A stretch of 64,000 nt of DNA from Peltaster fructicola (Eukaryota > Ascomycota > Dothideomycetes), in assembly GCA_001592805.2 (NCBI GenBank), contig CP051143.1, positions 2,108,001 to 2,172,000 of the forward strand. Direction: 5' to 3'. Below are positions 1 through 10,657 of this stretch, piece after piece. The position numbers and the translations under genes were made by a program. The notes under the pieces were generated by a model. That model saw only the letters and a program-made list of their open reading frames with translations. It had not been told where the DNA came from and did no database searches. Position 1 is the stretch's first letter, and each line of letters opens with the position of its first letter.

Positions 1-267
1 AAAGCCGCAATGAGAGAAGCTTTGCTAGATGCCGGATACCAAATCAATGTTCAATCGGGACGCCAGATCGACCAAGTGCTCCATGTCGATCATGTCGTTC
101 ATGAGCCACTTTGGGTGACTGCAAGAGGTGCTGCTGAGATTGCCAAACGACGACTAGAAGGGCCATTCTTGTGTCGATATGACAATCGATCAGAGGAGCA
201 ACGACGACCATTGAGAGAACGCATCAAAGAGTGGGAGGCAGATGGATTGACGGAGCTCCACTTTTGA
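1..267 (+). CDS. 3' end of a possible Hsp70-like ATPase protein (partial)
   Basis: The frame is open from the left edge and stops at 265-267, so this is the C-terminal end of a gene that begins outside the window. The visible end of about 88 residues contains HEPLWVTARGAAEIAKRR. Many fungal Hsp70-like (actin-like ATPase fold) proteins end their nucleotide-binding domain with a similar GAA-E-AKR helix after a short beta strand, and that is the only basis for the call. No catalytic motif lies within the window. It could equally be the end of an unrelated hypothetical protein. The Met at position 10 is internal and should not be taken as a start. Confidence 0.35.
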   Translation, partial: KAAMREALLDAGYQINVQSGRQIDQVLHVDHVVHEPLWVTARGAAEIAKRRLEGPFLCRYDNRSEEQRRPLRERIKEWEADGLTELHF

Positions 268-1262
268 TCGACCACGCATTACAGGTCCAACACTGGATCG
301 TTGTTGCAGTGATTTCGTCAAAGGTGAGCGAGGTGGGAAGTGAAGACATGCTTGGAAGTAGATTCTACCCAACATGGACAAATGCTCTGCGAATCTTCGT
401 GTGGCGAAGTGACGGAATTGCACGTCTGATCGCTCTGCTACCAGAGGGAAGCTTGCGATCCGTACATCAGGACCAAAGTTACCTTACAATCATCCGAGGC
501 GAACCTCCACAACTGTGCCGGCCTCGTTCGTATGGATGTTGAGCCTGTTTGCACAGTGAGATTAGCTCACCATTGCGTGAAATGAGGCATACCTCTGCGG
601 TTTGAAATCGCATGTGTAACCACTACCGGGAGCAATAATCCTGTAAATTGGTGGCAAGTCTGCATGTGCGAAAGTCTCTTTCTGGTCAACTTCTCTCTGG
701 CTCATAGTGGACGGCGCTCACAGTAGTGTCGTTGGTTGTGCCGATCTTCTTCCCTAAGAGTTCGTTCTTCCATCTCCTAAGCTCAGTTCTGCCCTCCTCC
801 GTCAAGTAACTGGGTTCTCCGTGGTCGGTTGCCATGGGGCGCAACAGAAGCATGAGCTTGACTATCAGCAAGCTGCTTGAAGAATGAAGTGCACACATGT
901 AAGCCCCGCAAGCCCCACACGTGACAAGGCCGCCAAGGAATCACTGGACTATCCAATCCAGCCGGTTCAGGAAGAGCCGTGGATAATCTCACTGCTGTGA
1001 TGCACAGGTCAGAACCTCGTCAAGACATTTCATTGTCTCATGTCAATCGACACGCACTTCCCGAGTGTGGTATAGATCGAAACAGGTTGGAAATGACAGT
1101 CAGTGCGGTGAGCGAGGCCTCAGCACTTTCTATACACGACGGATATCCTCGACTATCAAACAACGCAATCACATTTTGAGTCAGTCTCTCAACGAGAGAA
1201 GTGCTATATTATCATTGGGTATATGTGCAGAGCTGAGATGAGCAATGTGCAAGCAGATGTGA
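268..1262. other. Intergenic, no gene supported
   Basis: Only short overlapping frames on both strands, none with recognisable motifs or splice-joined extension. It separates the 3' end of the left-edge gene from the 3' end of the UGO1-like gene. Confidence 0.5.
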
Positions 1263-2786
1263 TCAGAATTGACCTCTTCGACTCTCGTTGGCGGGCGTAA
1301 GTGCACCTGCACTCCAAACTCCTACCAGTCCCCAGAAGCCGATTCTCCAGCCCCTGATTAGACCAGCCATTCCTTGTCCTTTCTGAACCTTGACCATTCC
1401 CTTGGTGTCCTTCGTGCGGACCTCACCCTCACTGTACATGATGCTGTATACAGTGCCCATCACGCCATTGTAGGGCGCAGTGGCCACGATGACTGGGAAG
1501 CTTGGGTCGATGTCTTTGAGAGCCTTGACCTGCGCACGTCGAAGAATCGTCTCTAACGGCAGACGTGCGAAGAGCTCGACAAGAGTGGTTGAAAACGTTG
1601 CCAGAGACCATGCTCCAGGCATCGTCTCTGCACTCAGACGCATTTGGAAGCGAAAGAACAGCGGCATGGATGCGGAGATCAAGCTCGGAATGCTGTGGAG
1701 GAGGCCGGTCGGTAGCCAGAGACTCGATGGGACGAGCAGCGACGGCAGTCGTCTGATGTTGCTTAGCACTCCTCGTGGAGCCAGGAGTGTTGGTGCCACC
1801 ACAAGTCGAGTGCGTACGAGGTCGAGAGGAGCCAAGAGTATGCCTGCTACACAACTAGCAACACTGACAACAAACAAACTCGCCAGAGGGTTGGGAGAGT
1901 CTGTAAGATCGATGCCAGAGGTGCCAGTACCATGGCCACTCATGAGTCCAGGTGCGAGTCCTCCTTGCTCCGGACCAAGAACATCTGGCAGACCGAAAAG
2001 CGCCAGCAACAGTGATCGAACGAAGGAGTCCGTGACACGCAACAGGACGGAGTACAGAAAGGTACAATTAGTCGCCCGCCATAGCCCTATCGCGCCAGAC
2101 GTGCGATTGATCTCAGCAATTGCGTTTGTGATCGAGTCAGGTCGCTTTAATGCGATCTGATACTCTTCTTCGAGATCGCGATGGCGCTGTCCAGTGTTCC
2201 GCGAAGGTGTAGGGGTGGGATCTGGCGAAGGCGACAGCGATGGTGGTGTCCGTCTGCGCTTCCGTGGTGATCTGCTTCGTGGTGCGCTCGAGGTGAAGTA
2301 ATCCGGTATATCATCGTCTTCGCTTGCTCTGCTATCGTCTTCACTGAATGCCTCATAGGCTCGCTCTCTTCTCCCTCGTGAGCCGGACTGTCTTGATGAT
2401 TTGGGTGACGTCTTGCGCTTGCGAGGTGTGACAGTGGCTGGAGCGTTCTGAGAGGCGACCTGTAAGATGATCTTGGCTACGTCAAAGGGCTGCGCCATCA
2501 GCGTGCTCGCATAGCGCCATGCCAGAGTGTCTAGCAGTGCTCGTGTGTTTGTCCATGCTTCGCTCGCTGATGACCTCAGATCTATGTCGAGACCTGGTAG
2601 TAGATCACTCGTCTTACTGGCTAAGCTTGGTGATGATCGACTCGGATGAGGAAGATTGGGCGCCTGAGGTGGAGTGCGAGATGCGCCATCAGAAGCATAT
2701 GAGCTGATCGAGGGTGGAATGTAGTAAGGTCGAAGAGGATTGGGCTCGTTGGACGTAGTAATTGGAAGGCGGTCGTTCTTGTTCAT
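1263..2786 (-). CDS. UGO1: Ugo1-like mitochondrial outer-membrane carrier-fold protein
   Basis: A 507-residue single-exon protein. Residues 1-80 are Pro/Ser-rich. Then comes a modified mitochondrial-carrier fold with a first motif QPFDVAKIILQV (near residue 100), a second canonical motif APLDLVRTRLVV (near residue 320) and a third degenerate one, LPLETILRRAQVKAL (near residue 410). A low-complexity Arg/Ser/acidic insert lies between the first and second. Ugo1 is the atypical outer-membrane member of the carrier family that links Fzo1 and Mgm1 during fungal mitochondrial fusion. Length, the degenerate third motif and the insert fit Ugo1 better than an inner-membrane solute carrier. The start is the ATG at 2784-2786. 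It is divergent from the ferredoxin gene with 302 bp between the two starts. Confidence 0.75.
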   Translation of the reverse strand: MNKNDRLPITTSNEPNPLRPYYIPPSISSYASDGASRTPPQAPNLPHPSRSSPSLASKTSDLLPGLDIDLRSSASEAWTNTRALLDTLAWRYASTLMAQPFDVAKIILQVASQNAPATVTPRKRKTSPKSSRQSGSRGRRERAYEAFSEDDSRASEDDDIPDYFTSSAPRSRSPRKRRRTPPSLSPSPDPTPTPSRNTGQRHRDLEEEYQIALKRPDSITNAIAEINRTSGAIGLWRATNCTFLYSVLLRVTDSFVRSLLLALFGLPDVLGPEQGGLAPGLMSGHGTGTSGIDLTDSPNPLASLFVVSVASCVAGILLAPLDLVRTRLVVAPTLLAPRGVLSNIRRLPSLLVPSSLWLPTGLLHSIPSLISASMPLFFRFQMRLSAETMPGAWSLATFSTTLVELFARLPLETILRRAQVKALKDIDPSFPVIVATAPYNGVMGTVYSIMYSEGEVRTKDTKGMVKVQKGQGMAGLIRGWRIGFWGLVGVWSAGALTPANESRRGQF

Positions 2787-3088
2787 CGTCGTGATGGCAG
2801 TCCAGCTGCTTTGTCGTTATGGGTTGCTTTGTGTTGCCTCGCGAGCAGTGGATGTCGATGGCGTGAAGAGCTAGGCTATGCGCGTTCTGATTCTTGATTG
2901 ATGACCTCCGTCTGGAGGCGGCCTTGGCAATGATCGTCAAAGCTTCAGATGGTAATCAGAAATTACATGTAATCCTTGCACCATTCAGTATATCACCATC
3001 TTCACTCGTCTTCAACCTCGGATCTGGCTTTCGAAACTCGAGCTCCCGTCCGGTGAGGTTCCTCGCACGATTGCGCCGACCTCCAGCC
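2787..3088. promoter_or_regulatory. Shared divergent promoter of UGO1-like and YAH1
   Basis: A 302-bp gap between the start codons of two divergently transcribed genes for mitochondrial proteins. No TATA box or named factor site was identified. A long upstream open stretch in frame with YAH1 begins at a TTG, not an ATG, so it is not counted as coding. Confidence 0.5.
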
Positions 3089-3685
3089 ATGAGCGCCATT
3101 CCGTCGATGTGTCGAAGGACATTGACCACGGCACAGCAATGCTTGCGAGAAGTGCAGCTATCGCAACGAATCACAGCAGCTCGACAACACAGCTCAAGCG
3201 TACGGCGGCGGCAACTGCACCAGTTGACCGACCGGCCTCAACCTGCGTGGCAGCGGGTGAATCAGAGCAGGTCTCTTTCCACAACTGCTTCCCTACAGCA
3301 TGGACATTTGAGGAAACCAAAAGCTGGCGAGGAACGCAAGGTCACATTTGTGGATAAAGATGGATCGTCAGTGACGTTCGAGGTGGCAGACGGAGACAAT
3401 CTGCTGGATATCGCTCAGGCTCACGACCTCGAGATGGAGGGTGCTTGCGGCGGCTCCTGTGCCTGCTCAACATGTCATGTCATCGTGGAGGACGAAGCGA
3501 TGTACGACAAGATGGAGGAGCCGGATGATGATGAAAACGATATGCTGGATCTTGCTTTCGGGCTGACGGAGACGAGCCGTCTGGGATGCCAGGTCTGCAT
3601 GAGTAAAGAGCTGGACGGACTTGTGGTGAAACTGCCGAGCATGACAAGGAACCTGCAGGCCAGCGACTTTGCAGAGAAGAAATAA
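3089..3685 (+). CDS. YAH1: Mitochondrial adrenodoxin-type [2Fe-2S] ferredoxin
   Basis: 198 residues. The first ~90 are Arg/Ser/Gln-rich with few acids, a typical matrix-targeting presequence. The rest is an adrenodoxin-type ferredoxin: KVTFVDKDGSSVTFEV, then the cluster loop CGGSCACSTC (Cys-x5-Cys-x2-Cys) and the fourth ligand in RLGCQVC. The acidic segment MYDKMEEPDDDENDML is the usual docking surface for ferredoxin reductase. Yah1 passes electrons to matrix Fe-S cluster assembly, and to heme A and ubiquinone synthesis. The ATG at 3089 was chosen because it begins the presequence; the longer frame upstream starts only at a TTG. Confidence 0.93.
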   Translation: MSAIPSMCRRTLTTAQQCLREVQLSQRITAARQHSSSVRRRQLHQLTDRPQPAWQRVNQSRSLSTTASLQHGHLRKPKAGEERKVTFVDKDGSSVTFEVADGDNLLDIAQAHDLEMEGACGGSCACSTCHVIVEDEAMYDKMEEPDDDENDMLDLAFGLTETSRLGCQVCMSKELDGLVVKLPSMTRNLQASDFAEKK

Positions 3686-3937
3686 TAATGCCTTGAGATG
3701 AGCTCACGCGTACGAGAAGAGTTGATTCACGCCTTGCCAAGCACCACCAGTCGAGGAATAGACGACAGGCATGCTCGCCATTTGCGCACTCATGATTGTA
3801 CTTGTAATGTTCAAGGCATAAGTGGGCATACTGGAGGCGTCAGGCGAGTGTCTCGACACAACTGTTAATCCCAGCTCAGACATTTGTATCATACTGTTGT
3901 ACATAGCATGCCACATACATCGAGATACGCATCTACA

Positions 3938-5704
3938 TTACCACCAACCCTGCTTTGGACGTCTGAAGGGATGTGCTTCAGTGTTGAAGACGAACTCGTC
4001 CAACGAGATCAAGTTTGGCGGACTGTACAACAAGTAGAAGTACTTCAGCGTCTCAGCTGTCCAGAAGCTCTCCATACTATCGCTCTTCGGTGCCTTCGGA
4101 TCAGTCACGTCGTGCAAGGCAGCATTCGCATACTCAGTTCGCGTATGCTTGTCAATACTCTGCCACATCGCCCATCCTTTGTCCATCAAATCCGGGTCAC
4201 CACCGACTCGGTAGTTGATGAAGACGCTTTCGATAGCCTCCGGTCGAAGCAAATAGCGGCGATCATTGATCGCAGTGAAGCCTGGCGGCAGTCGTTGCAC
4301 TGTGGCTATCAACTCTGCATCTTGGCTTGACGCGCTGTCCTTCTTGATGCCCTTGTACCAGTCTTCGACGTCCCATTCGCAATCAGACCAGCTGGAGCAT
4401 GCCACCATGAGGAAAGCCTCTGGCATGATGCCTGCAGCGCTGTGCTCGTACGTCCAGATGCAACCATCTGTGACTTTTCTGCCAAGCTCAACATGCGACT
4501 CGTTTCCAGTAAGCCGTCCACCAAGAGCAAGCATGCCTCCAACAAAACAAGCAAGATGTTCTCCCTTGGCCTCAAGTAGGACTTGGCCCTGCATTTGAGC
4601 CGACACAGAGCCAGCTACCAGCACGTCTGCGTTGTCTGGGAGCATTGGGCGGAAGAAAGAATAGCGAATGGCAGCGTCCATGGAGTCCGCATACATGCGC
4701 TCATACATGCCAGAGCCGCCCAAAAGAGCATGCATTTTCGGCAAATATTCGTACAGGGAGTCTGCCATTGCACCCAGAGTGAAGCTTGTCCCGGTGGCGA
4801 AGTCGAGAGTCTGCGGATTAACACCAAGCGGCCACATCCCGGGTATGAAGGAAGCGTACTGCTGCTTGGCGAAGATGGTCATAATGCGGTGGATGGCATC
4901 GTGCCACATCGGATCTCCTGTGAGTTGTGAGAGCCTAGTAAACTCCAGCGACAAGGACCCAATCTCGGCTGATAGTATGCTTGGATCAGCGATCTGCTTC
5001 GAGCCAGCGGCAGCGCCATGTGGGCTCCACCAGTTGATTGGCATGCGATCTGGAGTGTCAAAGGCTGCATACAACACATGAGCAATCTCGAGCGCTTTGC
5101 GTAACAGGCGTCTATCACCACTGAGGTCATGTGCAGAAAGCAGGCCTCCGAGATATCGTATATTGGTCTCGAAAAGACTGATCCGATGGCTAGTTGTGTT
5201 TGTGAAGTCGATGGCTATTGCAGCTTCGACTGCTTCTGCAAATTCCTCCTTGAGATCCATGATCCAGAGCGTGTCCAACGAGTCGACGAGGGTGGCCGCC
5301 CAGCCTCCGAACGGACTCTTCGATGAGCCAGATATCGGCATTAGCTCATCCTCTAGCCAAGCATGCTCTCTGTACGAGGTCCAGCAGCGCACAAAGGCGT
5401 CCTTGATGGCAGCCTGTCTTTCAACTCGAAGTCGTTCCGCCTCCATTGTCTCCTTTGTAAACTTGTGCTGCACTCTGAGAAGTCCTCCGGTGCCCTTCGG
5501 CACAGGAACAAAGGATGTCACTGGATACATAGGCACACGAGCTGCCCAGTCGAATTTCGCAGCCCCATCGTCCTCTGTCTCCGGCATCAGCTCGTACAGC
5601 TGCTCATCTGGATCATTATTAGCACGCAGATGCAACAGCAAGAGCAGACAAAAGATGGAGAGAATGAGATATATCGAGCTGGAACCTCTGGTCTTGATCG
5701 ACAT
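3938..5704 (-). CDS. GH47 class I alpha-1,2-mannosidase, type II membrane protein
   Basis: 588 residues, one exon. A short cytosolic tail and one hydrophobic segment (about residues 11-27, IYLILSIFCLLLLLHL) make a type II ER/Golgi anchor. The lumenal part is a complete GH47 domain: FGGWAATLVDSLDTLWIM, MPINWWSPHG, the acid-base region near RPEAIESVFINYR, and ESFWTAETLKYFYLLYS before a C-terminal FNTEAHPFRRP that carries the Ca2+-binding Thr. These enzymes trim Man9GlcNAc2 N-glycans by removing alpha-1,2-mannose. The motifs do not separate the ER Man9 enzyme from the Golgi-type paralogue, so no symbol is given. Its 3' end lies 252 bp from the YAH1 stop; the genes are convergent. Confidence 0.92.
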   Translation of the reverse strand: MSIKTRGSSSIYLILSIFCLLLLLHLRANNDPDEQLYELMPETEDDGAAKFDWAARVPMYPVTSFVPVPKGTGGLLRVQHKFTKETMEAERLRVERQAAIKDAFVRCWTSYREHAWLEDELMPISGSSKSPFGGWAATLVDSLDTLWIMDLKEEFAEAVEAAIAIDFTNTTSHRISLFETNIRYLGGLLSAHDLSGDRRLLRKALEIAHVLYAAFDTPDRMPINWWSPHGAAAGSKQIADPSILSAEIGSLSLEFTRLSQLTGDPMWHDAIHRIMTIFAKQQYASFIPGMWPLGVNPQTLDFATGTSFTLGAMADSLYEYLPKMHALLGGSGMYERMYADSMDAAIRYSFFRPMLPDNADVLVAGSVSAQMQGQVLLEAKGEHLACFVGGMLALGGRLTGNESHVELGRKVTDGCIWTYEHSAAGIMPEAFLMVACSSWSDCEWDVEDWYKGIKKDSASSQDAELIATVQRLPPGFTAINDRRYLLRPEAIESVFINYRVGGDPDLMDKGWAMWQSIDKHTRTEYANAALHDVTDPKAPKSDSMESFWTAETLKYFYLLYSPPNLISLDEFVFNTEAHPFRRPKQGWW

Positions 5705-6773
5705 ACTTCCAGCTCGTCGTTGTTGAAGACAGACGAAATCCTGAGGAAGTGAGGTCAGGCCTTACGCTGATGTGAGCCTGCGCTGCAAGGCACGACACCG
5801 CCAAGGGGCTACATCCTCTGTACCTTCAATGATCATTCCAGTGGCGCGTTCTTGGCACGCGATACGAGGTCAGCCTACCCTTTTCAAATTCCGCTCCATC
5901 GCGCGACGGTAGACAGGACGATATACCTCAGCATCGAACGTGGAAAGAACACAATGGAAAAGATATCGAGAAACAGGATCGTTCATCGCTCGTGTAAGGC
6001 ACAGCATTATTGGAAGTTGAAACCAACGCTGAAGAAAGGGCTGAGGTCAGAATCGCCTCACGAATCCTGCAAGCGCCGCGATTCTATTAGCGCGAAAGTC
6101 TAAGAAGACCAGTCTTGCTGGCTGAAACGACTTTCAACTCCTTCAACCTATCAGCACTTAAAACACATCGCGAAGTGATGCGTAGTCACCGTTTGACGAC
6201 TCGGCATCAGCTACAATGCTGCTCCAATCGAGTCAAGCTAAGTATGGGAGACGCTTGATGCTACGCGTGCCACTGGGTAGCGCTCGACGTGCATAGCGAC
6301 TCCTGTGTTTGACACTGCCGCAGCACTCCAAGGGTAGACTGCCAAGCTGACCAACAGCATGCGGCCTCGAGGCACCTCACCTGCGGCACATAGAGGTCGC
6401 GTCGATCCTGGGAGGCGCACTCGGATGCTTTATGACTTGAGGTGAAGTCACTCTCGAGATCATTATCACTTTCTCCTTGAGCCTCCACATCGTTCGCATC
6501 TGTTCTTGCATTGTTTCTTTGTCTTGCTCATTCACACACTCTTTGCTCATACGTACCGAGTACGTTGAGACTTCAGCATTGTAAGTCGATCAAAGCATAT
6601 TCACTGGAAAGCGAGCGGATACTACCTACCGGTCTTCTGATCTCTGTCTTCTGCGGATCATCCATCAAGCAATCTCTCACTGACAAAGACCGTCTTTCAG
6701 GCATACAAAGCTCACGTTCTCTGTCTATAAGCATCAATACACCAGCAGGTCTTGTGTATCACTTCAAGTCAAC
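5705..6773. other. Intergenic, promoter side of GH47 and LPMO genes
   Basis: The two flanking genes diverge, so this 1.07-kb gap holds both promoters. No coding frame with protein-like features was seen. The last ~250 bp before the LPMO start are CT-rich on the + strand, as in many fungal 5' leaders. Confidence 0.5.
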
Positions 6774-7910
6774 ATGCATTACTACGCACTTCTCTCCGTC
6801 CTCGCAGGCACCGGCTTCGCACATATGGTCATCAAGAGCCCGGTCCCATATGGTCAGTCATCTCTCACAAACGGACCACTCGCAGCCGACGGTTCGGATT
6901 TCCCTTGCAAGCAGCGCGCCGGCGTCTATGATATCACCAAGATGAACTCGATGGCAGTTGGCGTACCACAAGAACTCTCCTTCATGGGTAGTGCTGTGCA
7001 CGGCGGCGGCTCCTGTCAGGTTTCCGTCACCCTCGATGAGAAGCCAACCAAGGATTCCCAATTCAAAGTCATCCATTCTATCATTGGCGGTTGCCCATCG
7101 AACGTCACTGGTAACCTGCCAGAGGATGCAAATGGAAACCTCGCAGGCACTTTTCAGTTCCAGGTGCCCACTGGTTTTCCAAATGGCAAGGCTACACTGG
7201 CTTGGTCTTGGCTCAACAAGGTCGGCAACCGTGAGTTCTATATGAACTGCGCTCCGATCGAGGTCTCTGGCGGTTCCGACAGCAAGGACGTCTTCAATAG
7301 CTTGCCAGACATGTTTGTCGCCAACATCCCAGCTACAACCTGCGGCACAACCGAAAATGAAGACTTTGTCTACCCAAACCCTGGAGACTCGGTTGAAACA
7401 CGGTTTTCCACTGCTCTTGGTAGTAAGACTCTTGGATCCTCTTGCCAGACACCTACCCAAGGCTCAAATGCAGGAGCACAAAAACCGGCCGTGGCTAATA
7501 GCATACCTGTATCTGCACCAAGCTCTCTGCCTACCGTCTCTGCAGCTTACACTCAGTCTGCTGCTGGTAGTGTCGCTGCTCCATCTACGACAGTCGCTGC
7601 ACTTGCTACAACCACCACTGCAGTCGCCATACCTACAACTACTGCAGCAGCTGTATCAGTCGCACCTGTCGCAACCGTCAGCACCGCTCCCAGCAGTGGC
7701 AATTCAACCTGCGCCAGTGGATCTGTGTCCTGTCCTCAGCCTGGCTCGATCATCTGCGTCAGCTCGTCGCAGTTCGGACTGTGTGACATCAACAACTGCG
7801 CCATTGTGCAGGCTGTCGCTCTTGGAACTACGTGTTCAGGCGGTGTGATTTCCCGACGATCTGTCGATAGACATCTTGCCCGACACCTTGGATTCCACAA
7901 GCGAAATTGA
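6774..7910 (+). CDS. Secreted AA11 lytic polysaccharide monooxygenase with C-terminal X278-like module
   Basis: 378 residues. The signal peptide MHYYALLSVLAGTGFA should be cleaved just before His17, which would become the N-terminal His of the copper histidine brace. The second brace His is in SAVHGGGSCQVS, and the axial Tyr is probably that of REFYMNCAP. ADGSDFPCKQR and FKVIHSIIGGCP are strongly AA11-like. After residue ~225 comes a Ser/Thr/Ala-Val linker. Residues ~315-360 hold a Cys-rich module (CASGSVSCPQPGS, FGLCDINNCA) like the X278 chitin-binding module often attached to AA11. AA11 enzymes oxidatively cleave chitin, so roles in wall remodelling or chitin use are both plausible. One exon; ATG at 6774. 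Confidence 0.9.
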   Translation: MHYYALLSVLAGTGFAHMVIKSPVPYGQSSLTNGPLAADGSDFPCKQRAGVYDITKMNSMAVGVPQELSFMGSAVHGGGSCQVSVTLDEKPTKDSQFKVIHSIIGGCPSNVTGNLPEDANGNLAGTFQFQVPTGFPNGKATLAWSWLNKVGNREFYMNCAPIEVSGGSDSKDVFNSLPDMFVANIPATTCGTTENEDFVYPNPGDSVETRFSTALGSKTLGSSCQTPTQGSNAGAQKPAVANSIPVSAPSSLPTVSAAYTQSAAGSVAAPSTTVAALATTTTAVAIPTTTAAAVSVAPVATVSTAPSSGNSTCASGSVSCPQPGSIICVSSSQFGLCDINNCAIVQAVALGTTCSGGVISRRSVDRHLARHLGFHKRN

Positions 7911-8563
7911 GAAGGCTGGACCTTCTATGCTCGACTTTGCATGTCTTTCACGCTTCACGTCATTCGTTCATGCTCTGAAGCGAGAAACTTAGATACGATG
8001 TATGATCGCCATTCTTAGACCAATACTATGTGCCATTGATGTAGACAGATAACTGAGATGCCCATGCGGAGTGCACTTCGTCTCGTTCGCATTGTCGTAC
8101 TCTGATTGACGAAAAGTAGGTTTGCGTGATTGCCGGAGCATCACTGTGGACGGACAATCGATTGTGTCTGATTGTCTACGCCAAGGACCGCGCCCCACTT
8201 CCAAGGGCCTCTCCGTATGTGATGCTCCTGCATGTCTCGTGGAGCACACTTCCATCAGCCTCACTCCTCAACTTGACAGCTCTTCGCAAGTGAACTCACG
8301 AGTGGGACGACCCAACGACGACACTCCTCACTCCTTCGCATCTGGAAAACAAGATCAACTTTGCGTATCGATCAACTACACTAGACAGCAGCTACATCCT
8401 TCACATACAGCCGCCATAAGTGGCGTCGCAACTTGGCTTTGGCCTAGACCTCCAGCTCATTGCACCTCACAGTCGCGCGAATATTAGTCCCTCCAGGCAC
8501 AAGAAGTCGCCTCGCGCAGATTGTCCAGCACACCATTGTCGGCTCGACAAGTGGTCAGCAGTT
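7911..8563. other. Intergenic and probable 5' leader of calcineurin A
   Basis: A 653-bp gap. The last ~250 bp are A/C-rich with open frames but no conserved protein pattern. An in-frame ATG at 8420 lies upstream of the chosen calcineurin start and cannot be fully excluded as an N-terminal extension. Confidence 0.45.
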
Positions 8564-10386
8564 ATGCAGAAAGAGGAGAGTAATGGCGCGGAGCAGCAGC
8601 AGTACTTCCACAATGCCATTCGTGCTGTACAGAACAAGAAGCCGGTCCCAGAGATTGACTTCACGATCCACCAGATGGAAGATGGCACACAAGTAAACAC
8701 ACAAGATCGAGTCTGCAAAGGTGAGCTTGATATAGGCCTGCTTGATACCACAACTGACACTGCGCAGATGTTCAAGCGCCAGCATTCAACACGCCGACTG
8801 AGGATCAGCTACTATCTCCTCACGATCGAACAAAGCCCAATCTTCAATTCCTTAAGCAGCATCTATACCGCGAAGGACGATTGACCGAAGAGCAAGCGCT
8901 ATGGATCATCAATGGCGGTGCACAAATCTTGCGATCAGAGCCCAACCTACTGGAGATGGACGCACCTATCACAGTCTGTGGTGACATACACGGACAGTAC
9001 TTCGACCTGATGAAGCTGTTCGAGGTAGGAGGAGACCCAGCTGAGACGAGATACCTCTTCCTTGGAGACTATGTCGATCGTGGATACTTCTCGATCGAGT
9101 GTGTGCTGTACCTGTGGGCACTGAAGATGTGGTATCCCAACACGCTCTGGCTGCTGCGTGGTAACCACGAGTGTCGCCATCTTACAGACTACTTCACATT
9201 CAAGCTCGAATGTAAGCACAAGTATAGTGAGCGAGTGTACGAGGCATGCTTGGAGGCATTCTGCTGCTTGCCATTGGCGGCAGTCATGAACAAGCAATTC
9301 CTGTGCATCCACGGAGGTCTCAGTCCTGAGCTACACACTCTGGAGGATCTGAAGAGTTTGGACCGCTTCAGAGAGCCACCAACACACGGTTTGATGTGTG
9401 ATATCCTCTGGGCTGATCCACTCGAAGAGTTCGGACAGGAGAAGACACAAGAGTACTTCATCCACAACCACGTACGAGGCTGCTCGTACTTCTTCAGTTA
9501 TCCAGCTGCTTGTGCGTTCTTGGAGAAGAACAACCTCCTGTCCATCATTCGTGCACATGAAGCACAAGATGCAGGTTACCGCATGTACAGAAAGACACGC
9601 ACAACAGGATTTCCTTCGGTCATGACTATTTTCTCGGCACCCAACTACCTGGACGTTTACAACAACAAGGCAGCTGTTCTCAAGTACGAGAACAATGTCA
9701 TGAACATTCGTCAGTTCAACTGCACACCACATCCTTACTGGCTGCCTAATTTCATGGACGTCTTCACGTGGTCTCTTCCATTCGTAGGCGAGAAGATCAC
9801 CGACATGCTGATCGCCATTCTCAACACCTGCAGCAAGGAAGAGCTCGAAGAGGACACTCCAATGTCATCTGGACCTTCAGAAGTCAGCTCACCTCCAGCT
9901 ACCACGACACAATTCGACCCAGAGAGCATCGAGTTCAAGCGACGTGCTATCAAGAACAAGATTCTGGCCATCGGTCGGTTATCCCGAGTTTTCCAGGTCT
10001 TGCGTGAGGAGTCAGAACGTGTCACCGAACTCAAGACTGCATCTGGAGGTAGACTGCCTGCAGGAACACTGATGCTGGGCGCCGAAGGTATCAAGCAGGC
10101 TATCACATCTTTCGAGGACGCACGCAAGGTCGATTTGCAGAACGAGCGTCTCCCACCAAGCCACGAAGAAGTTCGACGAAGCACCGACATTGCGCGCGAC
10201 GAAGCACTAAAGCGAGCTTCTCGAGAGGCCGAGCAGGATCCACAGCTGGCCGGCGTGGCAAGGAGGATTTCAATGTCAGTCGATGATTCCTCGATCCCTC
10301 TCTCCGGTGCCGCAGCTGAGGCTCGTCAATTGCACATCCGCTCGCGCAATCGTGCGAGGACCGAGTCTCACGTTGCAATGCGCTAG
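8564..10386 (+). CDS. cnaA: Calcineurin A, catalytic subunit of Ca2+/calmodulin-dependent phosphatase
   Basis: Two exons, 8564-8720 and 8768-10386, with a 47-nt GTGAGC...GCAG intron that joins [15 protein letters not shown] in frame; 591 residues. PPP phosphatase signatures are intact: GDIHGQY, GDYVDRG and RGNHE, plus metal-site His in HGGLSPE and RAHEAQ. The calcineurin B-binding helix follows, then a calmodulin-binding segment ([20 protein letters not shown]) and an autoinhibitory peptide ([19 protein letters not shown]). Calcineurin relays Ca2+ signals to Crz1-type transcription factors and controls stress tolerance, wall integrity and virulence in fungi. The exon-1 start is the ATG nearest the conserved [19 protein letters not shown] stretch; some relatives begin at that internal Met. 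Confidence 0.95.
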
Positions 10387-10657
10387 GAATTCTTTCTTTG
10401 TCCTTTGAATGACGAGTGCTGACCGCATTCATAGGTCCTCTGGTGTCGGACGAAGTCGAAGAAGCTAGATGACTTCTCTCGCCGTCGTCGTCGCTGCAGT
10501 CTTGACTCCCACCTACAGCGCTGTGGCTATGGATGATGTTGATGAACCTGGTCATGATTCAGCGAGACGAGATACATGACACGATGACTAGGAAAGCGTG
10601 ATGCAGCTGGTTATGCAGACGGGCATGGTATAGCTAGCACGGCATACATATATTGTC

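Noticed and set aside
6858-7460. 200-codon minus-strand frame
   Set aside because: Antisense shadow of the well-supported AA11 LPMO.
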